From Thermomucor indicae-seudaticae (lineage: Eukaryota; Mucoromycota; Mucoromycetes; Mucorales; Lichtheimiaceae): DNA of 64,000 nt. The stretch's first letter is position 1. Every line of letters starts with the position of its first letter. The notes beneath the pieces were generated by a model. It was not told the DNA's origin and searched no databases. It saw only the letters and a list, made by a program, of their open reading frames with translations. The stretch covers positions 19,481 through 83,480 of the forward strand of contig JSYX01000084.1 in the NCBI GenBank assembly GCA_000787465.1. The letters are read 5' to 3'. Made by a program: the position numbers and the translations under genes. This document shows positions 44,841-57,791 of this stretch, piece by piece.

Positions 44841-45454
44841 AATGAAAAAGGTATCTAAATGGGAAAAGGAATGCCAAAGGTTGAATGTCTAGAACCTTTC
44901 CCTTTGTATTTACCTCTATTTTTTAAACGGGTACACAAGCGCACAAATTTCCCCATTCAGGAAACCAAAACGCGGAATGGTTGCACGAACAACCTTTGGC
45001 TTGTGACAATCCTGTTGGGCACGGACACTCCAATTGCATTCATACGATAAAGAAATATTCGTTATGTTCACTGTATACATATTGAGCTCGTTTTCTTTAT
45101 CTAACACTGATAAATAGATCTCCTTTCAAACTCTTTCCGCGGAAACAGTGCACTTAATTCCTTGTAACGCTTGATTACATGAACACGCGCGTGAATGAAA
45201 GGAGTTACGCTTGGACAGCTTTAGTTCGAACTCAAGTTCATGACTAACCCTTTTTAAGATGCGGACACTCAGCTTGGATGGCAATGAGAGGCGGCACATG
45301 GTCAGTAGTTTGCTCGTAACAAGTTGCCAGCAAGGTTTTCTTTTCCCCAGACATACTACGCAATTAATACAATGTAAAATGCACTTTGAGGGTCAAGGTT
45401 ACTGGTAGCTGACAACATAGCAGCAACATTGATAATTTGGTTGCTATGAAATAT
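44841..45454. other. Intergenic
   Basis: This is the promoter side of the Slm1-like gene and the 3' flank of the methyltransferase. No gene is seen. Confidence 0.5.
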
Positions 45455-46864
45455 CTATTTTGTTTTCGAAAGGGTATAAAGATGTACGTTATGACCGCCT
45501 ATACAAATCGGTTGTATGCCGTCAACGCTCCACAGAGGCTTAATAGATGGATATTCCAACACCCGATTCATGAGCTTGCTGCCCTGCGTAACAATATACG
45601 CCTTGCCATGCAGCTTGAGGATCCGATTCAGCTCTTTCATGAATCGCGGATACAGCTAAGGCTAACCGTTCAGCGTCACATATTCACAGTCGCGGCCACC
45701 CCTTACAAAGCTTACCCTTTGAATTGCTTTATAGGATCCTTCTCGAAGCCCCCAAGGCCAGTCTTTCATAATAAGTATCAGTTAATATGCGAAACCACTT
45801 CCTCAAGCGTTTGCTCACCAGAGACAACTGCATCGATACAGTTTGGTCTTAGACAGAGATATCGTCCATCGCCCAGCATGAGTTCGACGTTCTTATACCC
45901 TGCATGCGCAACATTGTCTAATGCTTTTCCACACAGGGTCTTTGGATCCACTTGCGCTCATCTGTCAGACTTTCCTTCTATATGCCGCAAAGACCTTTTT
46001 TTGCTAACCTTCACTACCGATCCAAAGCGAATCTTTGAATGAGGATGCACCTTCAATCGGTATGGTACCTGTCCCACAGCACATATCCAAAACAACTTCT
46101 CCACTCTTTGGGTTCGCGATTCGGGCGAGGCAGTACGCTATGCATGGGTTCAAGCTCGTTCTTCCAAAGTGCTTACGGTTGCGATATTTCGGGTCCCCGA
46201 ACGCATTGATCTGCAATCCGAGCAGCAACAAAATGGTCTCATCCTCCTCCTCCTCTTTGGGTGACTCGATATCGGAATGTCGGACGAGCTCTTTACCGCG
46301 AATCCAGGTTGCAAACACTTCGTAATCATATGCCGTCAGATTAACTTTGTATTCAGGATACAGCGTTCCAAAAGCGTGGCCGACGTACCCCGCCAGTTCT
46401 TGGCTCTTGACAGCATGCTTCAAAGAGCCCTTCTCAAACGTCGCTCGAAACGTCGAGTGAGACTTTTCTGGCTGCAATGAAGTCACTGCCGATAGTAAAG
46501 GTCGCCACGGAGCCGTCTCTGTAGCATCTGAAATAAACTGACACGTCTTTTCAGCATCGTCAAACACTGAACGTGGCATCTCTTTTTGCGCAACCACGAT
46601 AACCGTACTGAGCACACTAAGCAATGGAACTGTCTTTATCGCTTCGACAACTCCCGTCCATCGATCTGCAGTACATTGCAAATGCACACGTCCGGAGCCA
46701 CGTTCATAGACAAACTTCGGGTCAGCCGGAAGCCTTCCGACGAGCGATTCGTAAATGTCATCATGAGCTACCCATTCTAGGCCTGGTTCCGTATCCCACT
46801 CAGTAATTGAATCTCGATACGGCCCCCAAGCGAATGTTACCTTCTGGTACACGAAACAGCACAT
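45455..46864 (-). CDS. THUMP-domain tRNA guanine-N2 methyltransferase (Trm14/THUMPD3-like)
   Basis: Exons 46864-46009, 45956-45819, 45762-45716 and 45655-45455 give 413 residues. The N-terminal ferredoxin/THUMP part begins about PGLEWVAHDDIYESL. The Rossmann methyltransferase starts at RTSLNPCIAYCLARIANPKS with SAM motif I VLDMCCGTGTIPIEG. The substrate-base motif is DWPWGLREGS, the DLPWG/NPPY-type loop. Relatives make m2G at tRNA position 6. The first intron uses a GTTAGC donor. The ATG at 46864 is the first in frame; an optional 42-nt in-frame intron near 46840-46799 cannot be excluded, so the extreme N-terminus is uncertain. It lies 101 bp from the Dus3 start, in the opposite direction. 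Confidence 0.85.
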
Positions 46865-46965
46865 GAGCGCATGGATCCAAAGACAATGCCATGGAACCCA
46901 AACAAGCACAAGTTTCCTGTCAGTCACAAAACCTTATTTTTTCTCTTCTTTCCCTTGCTTTCACT
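46865..46965. promoter_or_regulatory. Bidirectional promoter region, Trm14-like/Dus3
   Basis: Only 101 bp separate the two divergent ATGs, so both core promoters must lie here or in the 5' parts of the genes. A pyrimidine-rich stretch (TTTTTTCTCTTCTTTCCC, about 46937-46955) precedes Dus3. No clear TATA box is present. Confidence 0.6.
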
Positions 46966-49900
46966 ATGGCTACTACCATAGAGCGAAGACCCGGCGAAGC
47001 ACCCATTAAGCCTGAGTAAAGCATCTACGCTGCTGCCCACCTGTCCATTCGACCGGCTACTCAGCCTTGTTTTGGCCAATTATAGGTTCCGGAAGGCGAA
47101 ATGGTTTGACGACGAGGAAGACCAGGATTTAGGAGCTGCGAATGACGAAGAAGCAGAAGGACAAAAGTTCGGTGACGAGAAAAAGGTAGAGCAAGCGAAA
47201 AGTCGTACTGTGTGGGATGCGTATTCACACTCTTGTCAAGTTCAAGCGTGTTCGCGGCCAGAATAAAGGTCAACGTGGCAAAAAACGTATTGTCGATACG
47301 GTCAAGGTTTGGTAGCGCCCCCCGCCCTTCTAAGAAAAGACGATCGTTAATATCGATATAGATCTGTAAAGCAATTGCTGCCGGAAAGTCTTGCGAGTTC
47401 GGTCAAGAGTAAGCCCCAAGCTTTGCTTTCCGGTTAGCCACTTGTGTTTACATGGATATCCTTGATTAGCTGCAAGTTTTCGCATGATCTGGAAGCATAC
47501 CTGGCGACAAAACCACCGGATATTGGCGATCGATGTGTGCAATTTGAGCTGTTTGGAGAGTACGTGAATGGTCTTTTTTTCGTCCTTAGCAGAGCGGTAT
47601 TTTCAAAAACTCGGTATAGGTGTCGTTACGGATACAAATGCCGCTACTTGAAGGCTCATCTCGATCAAGATAACAAATTGGTCGTCAACGAAGAAGTCTG
47701 TGTGCATATCAGTTTAGAACTATCAGGCGTCATTGCTGACTTTGACACTCTCCATAGCTCAAGAACAAAAATCCAGTGTACACAATCAACGGCATCCGAC
47801 CGGAAACGCAAAAATCACTGCTGAAATCTGAGGTGAGTCCTTCCCTCGTGTTGTGATGCTTCATGCAGTTTGCTTATGAGCTGATGCAGCATAAATTTCC
47901 CAAAGCCGAAGCCTTTATGAAGCAATTGGAGGCAGAAGCTGCTGAAGAGCAACAAAAGCAGTCAGGACAAAAACGGAAACTGGATGAAGTCGAAGACTCT
48001 GACAAGATGGACGCTAGTAAAGATGGAGAAAAACTTGACAATAACGAGCCGGAGACACCCAAGGAAGCGGAGACATCAAAGCAACCAGAGGCACAATCCA
48101 ATCAAGAGCAGGCAATTGATCAAGATTTGCCAGATATCAATATGAATGTGGAGCCAAAGATTGGACCTATTGATGAAGAACGCCGTTACAAAAAGGTACG
48201 GACTTATGGCCGATGTAGATTGCGCGTGACTAACCATAGACTTAGCTTATCGATTTCAGGAACAAAACATATCTTGCACCTCTGACTACTGTAAGAACAA
48301 ATCTTGGAACCAGCCACCTGTATTGAACAAACACTGATGGACTTTAAAGGTCGGTAATCTTCCTTTCCGACGTATTTGTAAGGAGTTTGGTGTGGATATC
48401 ACTTGTGGCGAAATGGCTATGGCCAAAAATCTACTCCAGGTCAGTACTATATAAACTTGATGAGACTTAAGATATTCAATTAATGGCCTGTTATTCTGTG
48501 TATACAGGGTCAACAATCAGAATGGGCTCTGACAAAGCGTCATGTCTCTGAAGATATTTTTGGTATTCAGGTACGCTTGTTCATCTTATATTATTAACCG
48601 ATAATATGACTAAGCGGTCTTCGTTACAGATCTGTGGCGCAAAGCCGGAGCAGATTGCAAAGGTCTGTGAATTGATCAACGAGGAAATCGATGTGGATTT
48701 TGTGGATCTTAATATGGGCTGCCCCATCGACTTGGTTACTCGAGTGGTTAGTGGAGCCCGGTACTTGTCTATTACTAGTTATCTCATGACTGCTTGGAAT
48801 AGGGTGCTGGCTCCGCGCTTCCTGAAACGAAGGGTAAAATGGCCAAGGTCCTTCGAGGAATGCGACAAATACTAGATGTTCCGGTTACTGTAAAATTCCG
48901 GACAGGTGTGAAGCAGGACGTCTTTACAACTCATAAATTGGTGCCAGTTTTTGAGGAAATAGTAAGCTTTACACTACTTGATAAAGAAAGTGTCGCGTTT
49001 AATATCTTGGTGTATCTAGGGAATCAGTCTCGCTACTGTACGATGGAGAAATAACAGACACTGCTTGCATATGTATTAATCATTCTATTGTTTCGTCGGT
49101 AGCTTCATGGTCGTTCTCGTCAGCAGCGGTACACAAAATTAGCCAACTGGGATTACATAAAAACCATCAAGCAGCTGTCCAAGAACATGCCTGTCTTTGG
49201 TAAGTTCATGCTTCTATGGCCCTGCCGGGTGGTGACTCATTACTGCGAGCAGGCAATGGTGACGTTATGAGCTTCGAAGACTATAATCGACATAAAGAAG
49301 AAACAGGAGTAGATGGTATCATGATCGGTCGGTGAGTATAAGAGTTTGTTTGCATATGTTTTCAGGCTTCCAACAATGTGATAGAGGAGCCTTGATCAAA
49401 CCGTGGATATTTGACGAGATCAAAAATCAGCGGCATTGGGACATATCATCTCGAGAGCGATTTGATATGTTGAAACGCTTTGCAGACTATGGCTTGGAAC
49501 ATTGGGGAACTGATAGTCAGGTAAGATGTTATAACCGGAAGTTGTAGAATTAAATGTAACTTTATATAACAGGGCGTCAATACTACACGTCGTTTCCTTT
49601 GTGAATGGCAATCTTTCTTATACCGGTATGCTCCAAATATCACGCATCAGTGAGATAGTAACTAAACAGAACGGACAGATACATTCCTGTTGGCCTCCTC
49701 GAGGTCCTTCCTCAGCAAATCAACGAGCGGGCACCACCATTCTGTGGTCGAGACGAGCTGGAAACACTGATGGCAAGTCCTAGAGCTTCTGATTGGGTCA
49801 AGTTAACGTAAGTACGAGGCTCTGTTCAATCATGTTAAGCTGCTAATGTTACATTCAGAGAACGTATTCTTGGTCCGGCTCCAGAAGATTTCAAATTTGT

Positions 49901-49994
49901 GCCTAAGCATAAAGCCAATTCCTTCGAAGTAAGTCAATTATGAGACAAACAATTGATCCTTTGACTAAGGGTTGTTCTGTAGATCCAAGGTTAA
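46966..49994 (+). CDS. DUS3: tRNA-dihydrouridine(47) synthase Dus3
   Basis: Twenty-one exons give 632 residues with all phases closing: 46966-47015, 47086-47185, 47241-47306, 47362-47408, 47470-47559, 47620-47695, 47758-47832, 47869-48195, 48246-48290, 48350-48439, 48508-48570, 48630-48746, 48803-48961, 49020-49037, 49103-49199, 49253-49331, 49385-49520, 49573-49625, 49679-49807, 49859-49928, 49983-49994. Two CCCH fingers ([20 protein letters not shown]) bind RNA. An acidic linker follows, then the FMN TIM barrel with [48 protein letters not shown] and [13 protein letters not shown]. It reduces U47 of tRNAs and some mRNA sites. Intron 47833-47868 is only 36 nt, and exon 14 is 18 nt. Confidence 0.94.
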
Positions 49995-50519
49995 TATTCA
50001 TTTACGAAGACAAGCACCTGATTGCTACTGTACAGTATCTTGTGTCCTGAATTTCTCTCGTTATACAACTGATTTCCAATAAACGTTCGACAAACAAAGT
50101 TTGTCTTTGACTTATTTCTATGCAGCGCTTTTCTTGTGTGGAACAGTGAACATATCCCCTGAATATGCGTAGGCCACTTATTAAAGCACCTGTGTATTCG
50201 TACAAAAGAGCAGATCGTTGCGTTTCTTATTGGAGCAAGCTGAGGTTAACCTGTTAACAACAACTAAACCTACGCAACTCCTTTCCCCAGACCTACTATA
50301 TACGTACAGAACGAGTTATTTCGGAACGCCCTCCTAAAGAATATGTTGCAACCATTAATAGTCAAGCCGAGGTCAATCTTGTTACATAGATAGCTTCCTA
50401 TAGGACAAACGCTAATAGAATGCGCATGTAACTGGCAACAATCGTTGTTTAAACAGGAAAAATTGCACATTTGGTAAAATCTACGAGAGTCGCCGGAAAG
50501 GGTCCAAACTTTGCGGGAA
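49995..50519. other. Intergenic
   Basis: 3' flank of Dus3 and upstream region of the aspartate aminotransferase. No gene is seen. Confidence 0.5.
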
Positions 50520-50526
50520 TATAAAT
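50520..50526 (+). promoter_or_regulatory. TATA box of the aspartate aminotransferase gene
   Basis: TATAAAT lies 60-66 bp upstream of the ATG at 50586. Confidence 0.45.
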
Positions 50527-50585
50527 TTTCCAAGCGCCTAAATCAAGGGGTAAAGTCTTCTTTCATTATTAGACCACTTTTCATC

Positions 50586-51996
<1,411 letters not shown>

Positions 51997-52204
51997 AATA
52001 AATCATCACAAGAATGACTTCTTTGCCGTTGCTTAGGATTAGTGCCATGTTTAGATGCAATGAACCGTGAGAAAGTTTGTCTCATGGTGTGGGGTGGGGA
52101 ACATGTACCGCCATGGAAACGGCAGCTGCACCCTAAACTGTGCCTGGGCCGTCACAGACGCAAACATATGGCGGCTCCTCGGGGAAGTCTGGCATTTGCA
52201 GAAA

Positions 52205-52662
52205 ATGTCCCTGCGATCTCTGAAGTCAACTCGTGAAATCCTGGCTCAATTAAAATCTGGACCTGGCGCCAGCAAACTTCCTTCGAATGTATCAAAAATC
52301 GCCTTGACGTATGCCATCCGCGGCAAGAACAACAGTGCGGCTGCAAAGTAATACAATAGTTTTCCCGCATTCCGATGGGCGTTCCCTCCTAAAAGCGAAA
52401 TCTTGTAGACACTTTTTGCGCGAGAATCTGCCTCGCATTCAATACAACAACCCCAATGTAGAGTTTGTCTTGAACAAGTCCTCAGACGCTTCAACCAAGC
52501 CGACTGTCACGATTTACTTTGGTTCGTAATTACATCGCTTGCGGAATACTTTGATAACTAAAACTCGAGGATATTATAGGGGATCAGGGCTCCAGAACCA
52601 TAGACATTGCAGGTGTACGCACGGAAGAAATTTGCGAAAGGATTTTTGAAGCAAAACCGTAA
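52205..52662 (+). CDS. MRP49: Mitochondrial ribosomal protein mL61/Mrp49 (L51/S25/CI-B8 fold)
   Basis: Exons 52205-52347, 52409-52521 and 52580-52662 give 112 residues. The L51/S25/CI-B8 thioredoxin-like domain is recognised from KHFLRENLPRIQYNNPNVEF followed by KPTVTIYFGDQGSRTIDIAG and EEICERIF. The basic N-terminus (MSLRSLKSTREILAQLKSGP) fits a mitoribosome protein. mS25 is the alternative assignment within the same fold. The ATG at 52205 is chosen because upstream in-frame sequence is not conserved-looking. Confidence 0.8.
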
Positions 52663-52780
52663 ATATTGCCACTTGTATCATTATATCGTGTACTTTTTTA
52701 TCCATCACGCCATATATTCGCATCATATCGTCGCAGAAAAAGAAAGAGATAAATCATCCATCGCCAGGAACACCTTCGTT

Positions 52781-53891
52781 TTATGATCCGACCATGATTG
52801 CAGAGATTATTTGCGAAAAGCCGATGATGAACACAAGTACTAAGCAATCCTTCACCAGGGAAGAGAAAATGATCCAGTACCGCAAGATGATGTTGGCTAC
52901 ATTGGCCAGAGGTAGTGGTAAATACGGCACTAGACTGGCCAAAATCGGGTTGCTGCTGCTTGTATTTCCCTTGGATTGGGTGGATGTTAGATCATCGTCC
53001 TGTAACTATCATTGTTATTCTTTACCTGCTGATACAGCATACGCGCAGACTGCAGCAGCAATTCCAGCGTAACAAAGTACCAAAACAAGGGCTTTTGATA
53101 CAGGTGTTAGCCTTTGCTGTATGACAAACCTCTCATAGTGATAGCTTACAAAGTGAACAGATGGATAATCGGTCTGTTTGGCTGGATCTACCGTCAACAA
53201 TTGCGCAAACCGCTCCATGTCGCCAGCCGTCCACTCGGTATATACTGCATAAATGCCCAACCAGATCATGGACACAAAATGCAACAGGTTCCAATACTTG
53301 ACGGATGTGTCTCGTGCAGCGACGGCTGCCTGCTGTTGCTGCTGGAAGTGAGCCAAAAGGGACGGATTCAGTGGAAACGGACTGTTGGCAAACAGATAGT
53401 TGAAATTCATGTTATTGTCACCGGCAGCGCCAGCGGCGGCGAACATGTTTTCCAAAGACGGCTCATTACCGTTAGAAAACGGAGAAAATCCTAATGACAG
53501 TGGAGGAGGTGCTCCAAGTTCTTCGCTAGGATCCGCTTCAGATAATCGCAGCGATGGCGTAGATAGTTTTCGTGATCTTAGCGATTCAGTCGAAGTACTG
53601 GCGAAAACAGCGGGTGAAGGTGACCGTGAGCGTGGTAATTCGCGCTGAGGCGTCTCTGAACGAGCGATCGATGATGCAGACGTTGAAGGTGACGGTGTAG
53701 GCGACACTCGATTAGCTTAAATGGTGGGAGGACGGACTTGAGCAAAGGAAACGGGATTCTTTTCTTTTTTGAAACTTACGGAATGCCGTGCCCGTTATAC
53801 GATTTAACCTGTTTTCAGCAGATGCTAGAATGCGTTGCTGCCGCTTTTGTCGGCGTCTCTCCAACTTTTCTTGCTCGGAAAGTTCTGGCAT
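52781..53891 (-). CDS. GET2: GET complex subunit Get2 (CAMLG-like)
   Basis: Exons 53891-53780, 53715-53150, 53091-53026 and 52969-52781 give 310 residues. The N-terminal basic motif EKLERRRQKRQQRILASAEN, followed by RLNRITG, is the Get3-docking helix. A Ser/Pro-rich linker follows, then three membrane helices: YWNLLHFVSMIWLGIYAVY (about 178-196), PLFWYFVTLELLLQSARMLY (227-246) and CLVLVFIIGFSQIISAIMV near the C-terminus. With Get1 it receives tail-anchored proteins from Get3 at the ER. The intron donor at 53149 (GTAAGC) was preferred over an in-frame alternative 9 nt earlier. It converges on the mL61 gene. Confidence 0.9.
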
Positions 53892-54425
53892 GACTGATAC
53901 ACAGCAATGTCGCGTTTTTCGCTTGGCGGAAAGGTCTTCTTGTTCGACCGCTCACGGAATTTCTTTTGATCACTGAAATCCGACTTAAGGTTTCAGAATG
54001 CAGATTCAATATATACCAAGCTCTATTAACTGTTACATCTGACATGCCCAAGCGGATCCAGAGAGCTTGCACAAGCTACTAGTCTGCAATTCCAGCGTGA
54101 TCCTTACAAAGATATGAAATCACAGGGCCACAATAAATGCCGGTAGTACTCTATAACTGCATGTTATTAGGGCCCGATTTCAGAACACTGGTTCAAAAGA
54201 TCCGCCTGTTGCAATTCATACATGATATGCAACTGATTATATAGTGAATAGAATAAGTGTGAATCTGTATTGCCACATGCAGTTGTTTGGCATGGTGCTC
54301 TTTGTCAACAATGGTGTCGGACTTGCTCCTCTGGAATTTTTCCTGTCTCGCATTGCTTGCCGGGATATTCTTCTTCGTTTCTGACCAACCAATTTGTTTC
54401 AAATTCATCATTAACCATCGCCGAA
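53892..54425. other. Divergent intergenic region
   Basis: This lies between Get2 (minus) and the RasGEF (plus). No gene is supported. Confidence 0.5.
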
Positions 54426-57178
54426 ATGGAAGATGTCCAGTCTTCCCTGACTCAGGCGACTCAGCTTGCGGAGAATGGCCAAACGAAGGTATGGCGGGTG
54501 AAGTTGCGAACCATAAATGACGTCGGCCAAGCGACTCTTTTACCTGGGTTATGCTAAAAGAGCTTGATATTCACGCCCGAGTTTTTGTTTCTGTATATTT
54601 GTCAAGGACGCATATATGATGTACCTGTCGACAGTTCAGCAGTCCCTGCAGCGACTGTATGAAATCAAGTTCGTTCATTCCTGTGAGTCCTTTGTTGCTC
54701 TGCCCAAGCTGTAGATATCGAGAGGGCTTTAACCTTGGCATGTGAGCTTAGCCATTGTATCCCAGCCGAAGCAGTATTCGGCATTGATCTCCGCTATGCG
54801 AACATGCTTAGCACATATCGAGAATATCATCGAGACACATTCGCCGTCCGCCAAAGTTCGAGTCCTACCTTCTTCTACCGATGAACGTTCCTCCATATCA
54901 CAGAGCAGAGTGCCGCCGCCACCATTACCACCCAAGCCATCACGAATACAGAAACCAAATATACCACCGAAACCAGTATTGACTGCAACATCGTCCTTGC
55001 CCACGCCAGACCAGATAGATGAAAGCAGCACAGAGGGTAAATAAATTACGGATGTTCGGGCTCTGACCTTCACTCACACGTGGTCTATACATATATGTAT
55101 TCGCAGTCCACCATATACCACCGGAACATGCTAGCAGTAACAAATTGACAGTACCCCCGCCTAGGGTGCTGCCTCCTCGTGCTGGCAACCAGAGACAGCA
55201 GCAACAACAACAACAACAACAACAGCAGCAGCAGCAGCGTCCATCTTCTGAGGTACGACCTGTTAGCGCACCTCAACCTGTATACGAATCTTCAGAAGAT
55301 GCTTCAGTACGGCCTTTCTCTGAATATTCCTCCGATCATAAGCATCTCCGTTCACTTGGAAACAGGATTGTGGCCGAAGGTGAAGTAGACCCTGGACATC
55401 TCGTGCCAGCTCAGACAAATGCAGGCGACAGCCTGAGCCCTCCTGGCGCTGCAACCCTCAATACCGACCACGTTCCCCTGATCCCTGCTCCTCCACTGCT
55501 AACTACTCACCGCGTACTGCAAAGCAAACTGGATGAACTCGAGGCTTCTCTGAAAGACTATCGCCGTAGAAAACAACAATTGCTGCAGGAAGGGAAACCG
55601 GATAGCCAAGGCATGTCTGAAGACGATTTGAACCGGGTCATATTGCAGTATACAGCTATCACAGCAGAGATCAAACACACCCTGAACCGGGTACGCACAC
55701 TGTACATGAGTGCAGCCACGATCCCTTCTGTGCTCCAGTTTCCGGTGCATTTGGTGGCGTATCAAATAACACTGATAGAATCCGCTATCTTTCGCAATAT
55801 ACCACCCGAAGCCTTGTTGGAACACTCACCAAAGAATCCAAACCCACGCATTGTCGCATCCACTGACTTTTTCAATTACTTGACCCGTATCATCGAGCAT
55901 GGCATTTTGTTACCACAGGAGGCGTCTACTCGTGCACAGCATATCAACCATTGGATCAAAGTCGCTTCTAGATGTTTGGATCTCAACAATTATCAGACCT
56001 TGAAAGCCATTGTTTCGGCATTGGGCACGCCTCCTGTGCAACGGTTACGACGGACATGGGCCTATATACCCAAAAAGAGTCTCACCAAGCTTGAGACGCT
56101 AAGTGAACTGATGAGTGAGAATGACAACTATGGGAAATACCGTGAACATATGGGAATGGTGAACGCCTCCGTGATCAACGGTAAAAGCGTCAGTACGATA
56201 CGTGCAGAGCATTTTACGAAACCTACGGTACCGTTCCTCGGAACATTTATCCACGACATGACGTACCTTGTCGCCGCAGCAAAATCCAGTAACCAACCAC
56301 CTAGCAGCGACCGACGCGTACAAGAGGTCTTGAGAACCATGAAACGATTCCAAGAGGGACCTCCATACTCTCCTGTGCCACCTGGATGGTTTCTCAAGGC
56401 GTCTCAAAAGCATCATCTGCGACCGGCATTGTCGAATGCATTGCATCGAAGTGCATCAGGGATAGGTCGCTTTAGTGGGGGCATGTTTGGGATAACAAGC
56501 CAAAGTGGCGATGACGATGGCGTGAAAGAAAGTATGGACGACGAAGAAAATTTGGAAGAGCAGCAGCAGATGGTAACGCAGTTCATACTGATGCGATCAT
56601 GGGTGAGCCAAAACACGGTGGATGAGCTGAGCATGTTGCGAGAACCACCTCGGCAGAGCAAGACAAGTGCTTCAGGCGTGTACAGCCAAAACCGCAGCAC
56701 AACTGGCAGTAACCATCACACGAGCTCGATTATCAGCAATACCAGCTCGCTGATGCGGTTCAGCACAGGAAGCGTGTCATTGAGCACGTTGAGCGGCAAC
56801 ACGGTTGGCGGACCCGAGAGCCGAGCAACAAGTATGGACGATTCGCCACCAGAATATCCAACCACGAGTGGAAGCAGCGCTCGAAGCAGTGAAGATCCAG
56901 AAGGAACAAAGTATGCAGCAGCAGGAGGCGGAGGGGGAGGCTTCTGGCCTTTCCGGCGCAGTGCGGATCGAAGCAGCGATCCCTCTAGTTATACAGCGTC
57001 AGAGCCATTAAAACAGAATGAAGACGAGTCCATGCATGGCGGCTGGTCCGGACGTGCAAATGACAATACAGCGCCCCATATACCTCCTCGACCACCGAAA
57101 CGGAACAACAATGAACAGGATTTTAAAAATGCCCTTTCGCAGAAACTTCAAGCTCAAGTCGCAGCGCGACATCCCTGA
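54426..57178 (+). CDS. MIT-domain Ras guanine nucleotide exchange factor
   Basis: Exons 54426-54488, 54607-54682, 54752-55036 and 55107-57178 give 831 residues. Residues 1-45 read as a MIT-type helical hairpin (LTQATQLAENGQTKDAYMMY). Proline-rich SH3-ligand stretches follow (VPPPPLPPKPSR), then a Gln run of about 15. A RasGEF catalytic domain lies at about 345-590 (FPVHLVAYQITLIESAIF, QHINHWIKVASRCLDLNNYQ, PTVPFLGTFIHDMTYLV). The tail is Ser-rich with PPRPPKRNNN. RasGEFs load Ras/Rap GTPases with GTP; MIT domains usually bind ESCRT-III. The first intron is about 118 nt, longer than most here. Confidence 0.87.
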
Positions 57179-57791
57179 TGTATAGCGAAAGAAAGTTTTG
57201 TTCCTCTCTTTCTTTGTGTACAGACAACACATACATACAAAAGAATGCACATATTCTCATATACGAAACAAAGAAAAATTCTGTACTTTATCACAATGCA
57301 TTTACTGGACCTCTGCGTTTGATTTGCGCTTGTGAAAGAACCTCTTGGTACTGCTGGGAGAAGCCCTTTTTTGTACTGTTTCCATCTTTCAATTGGACCT
57401 TTTGGTGAAGGACGCCTCCGCACCAAGTGTGAACAATAATTCTTGGTCAATACGATAAGAAAGCCACGTGTATCATCGAAAAAGTGTAGTTTCATTTGGC
57501 AAGGGTGCTTTCATGCCAAGTAAGCTGTTTCAGCCAAGATGAATACTTTTCCTGGTTGTTTCCGGTCTGAAATAGTATATATACATTTTCTATGACATTT
57601 AGCAGTGGGTAAAAAGCTCTTCTCCTTTGAACCTTTGTTCTTTTCAATTGTCGCCAAATATAGTGAAGGTTGGGATGTTTTGCATGTGTATATAGTATGT
57701 ACAATAAGAATCTAGACGGAAGAAAGATGCGGTGAACGAACAAAAGGAAGACAAAAGAGAGAGTCTATAGAATTAAATCAAGAAAATCGTA
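57179..57791. other. Intergenic, convergent 3' ends
   Basis: 3' flanks of the RasGEF (plus) and mitochondrial carrier (minus). No gene is seen. Confidence 0.55.

Noticed and set aside
53114..53494. 126-codon plus-strand frame over Get2
   Set aside because: It lies opposite the Get2 coding exons, whose membrane helices and splice phases are well supported.
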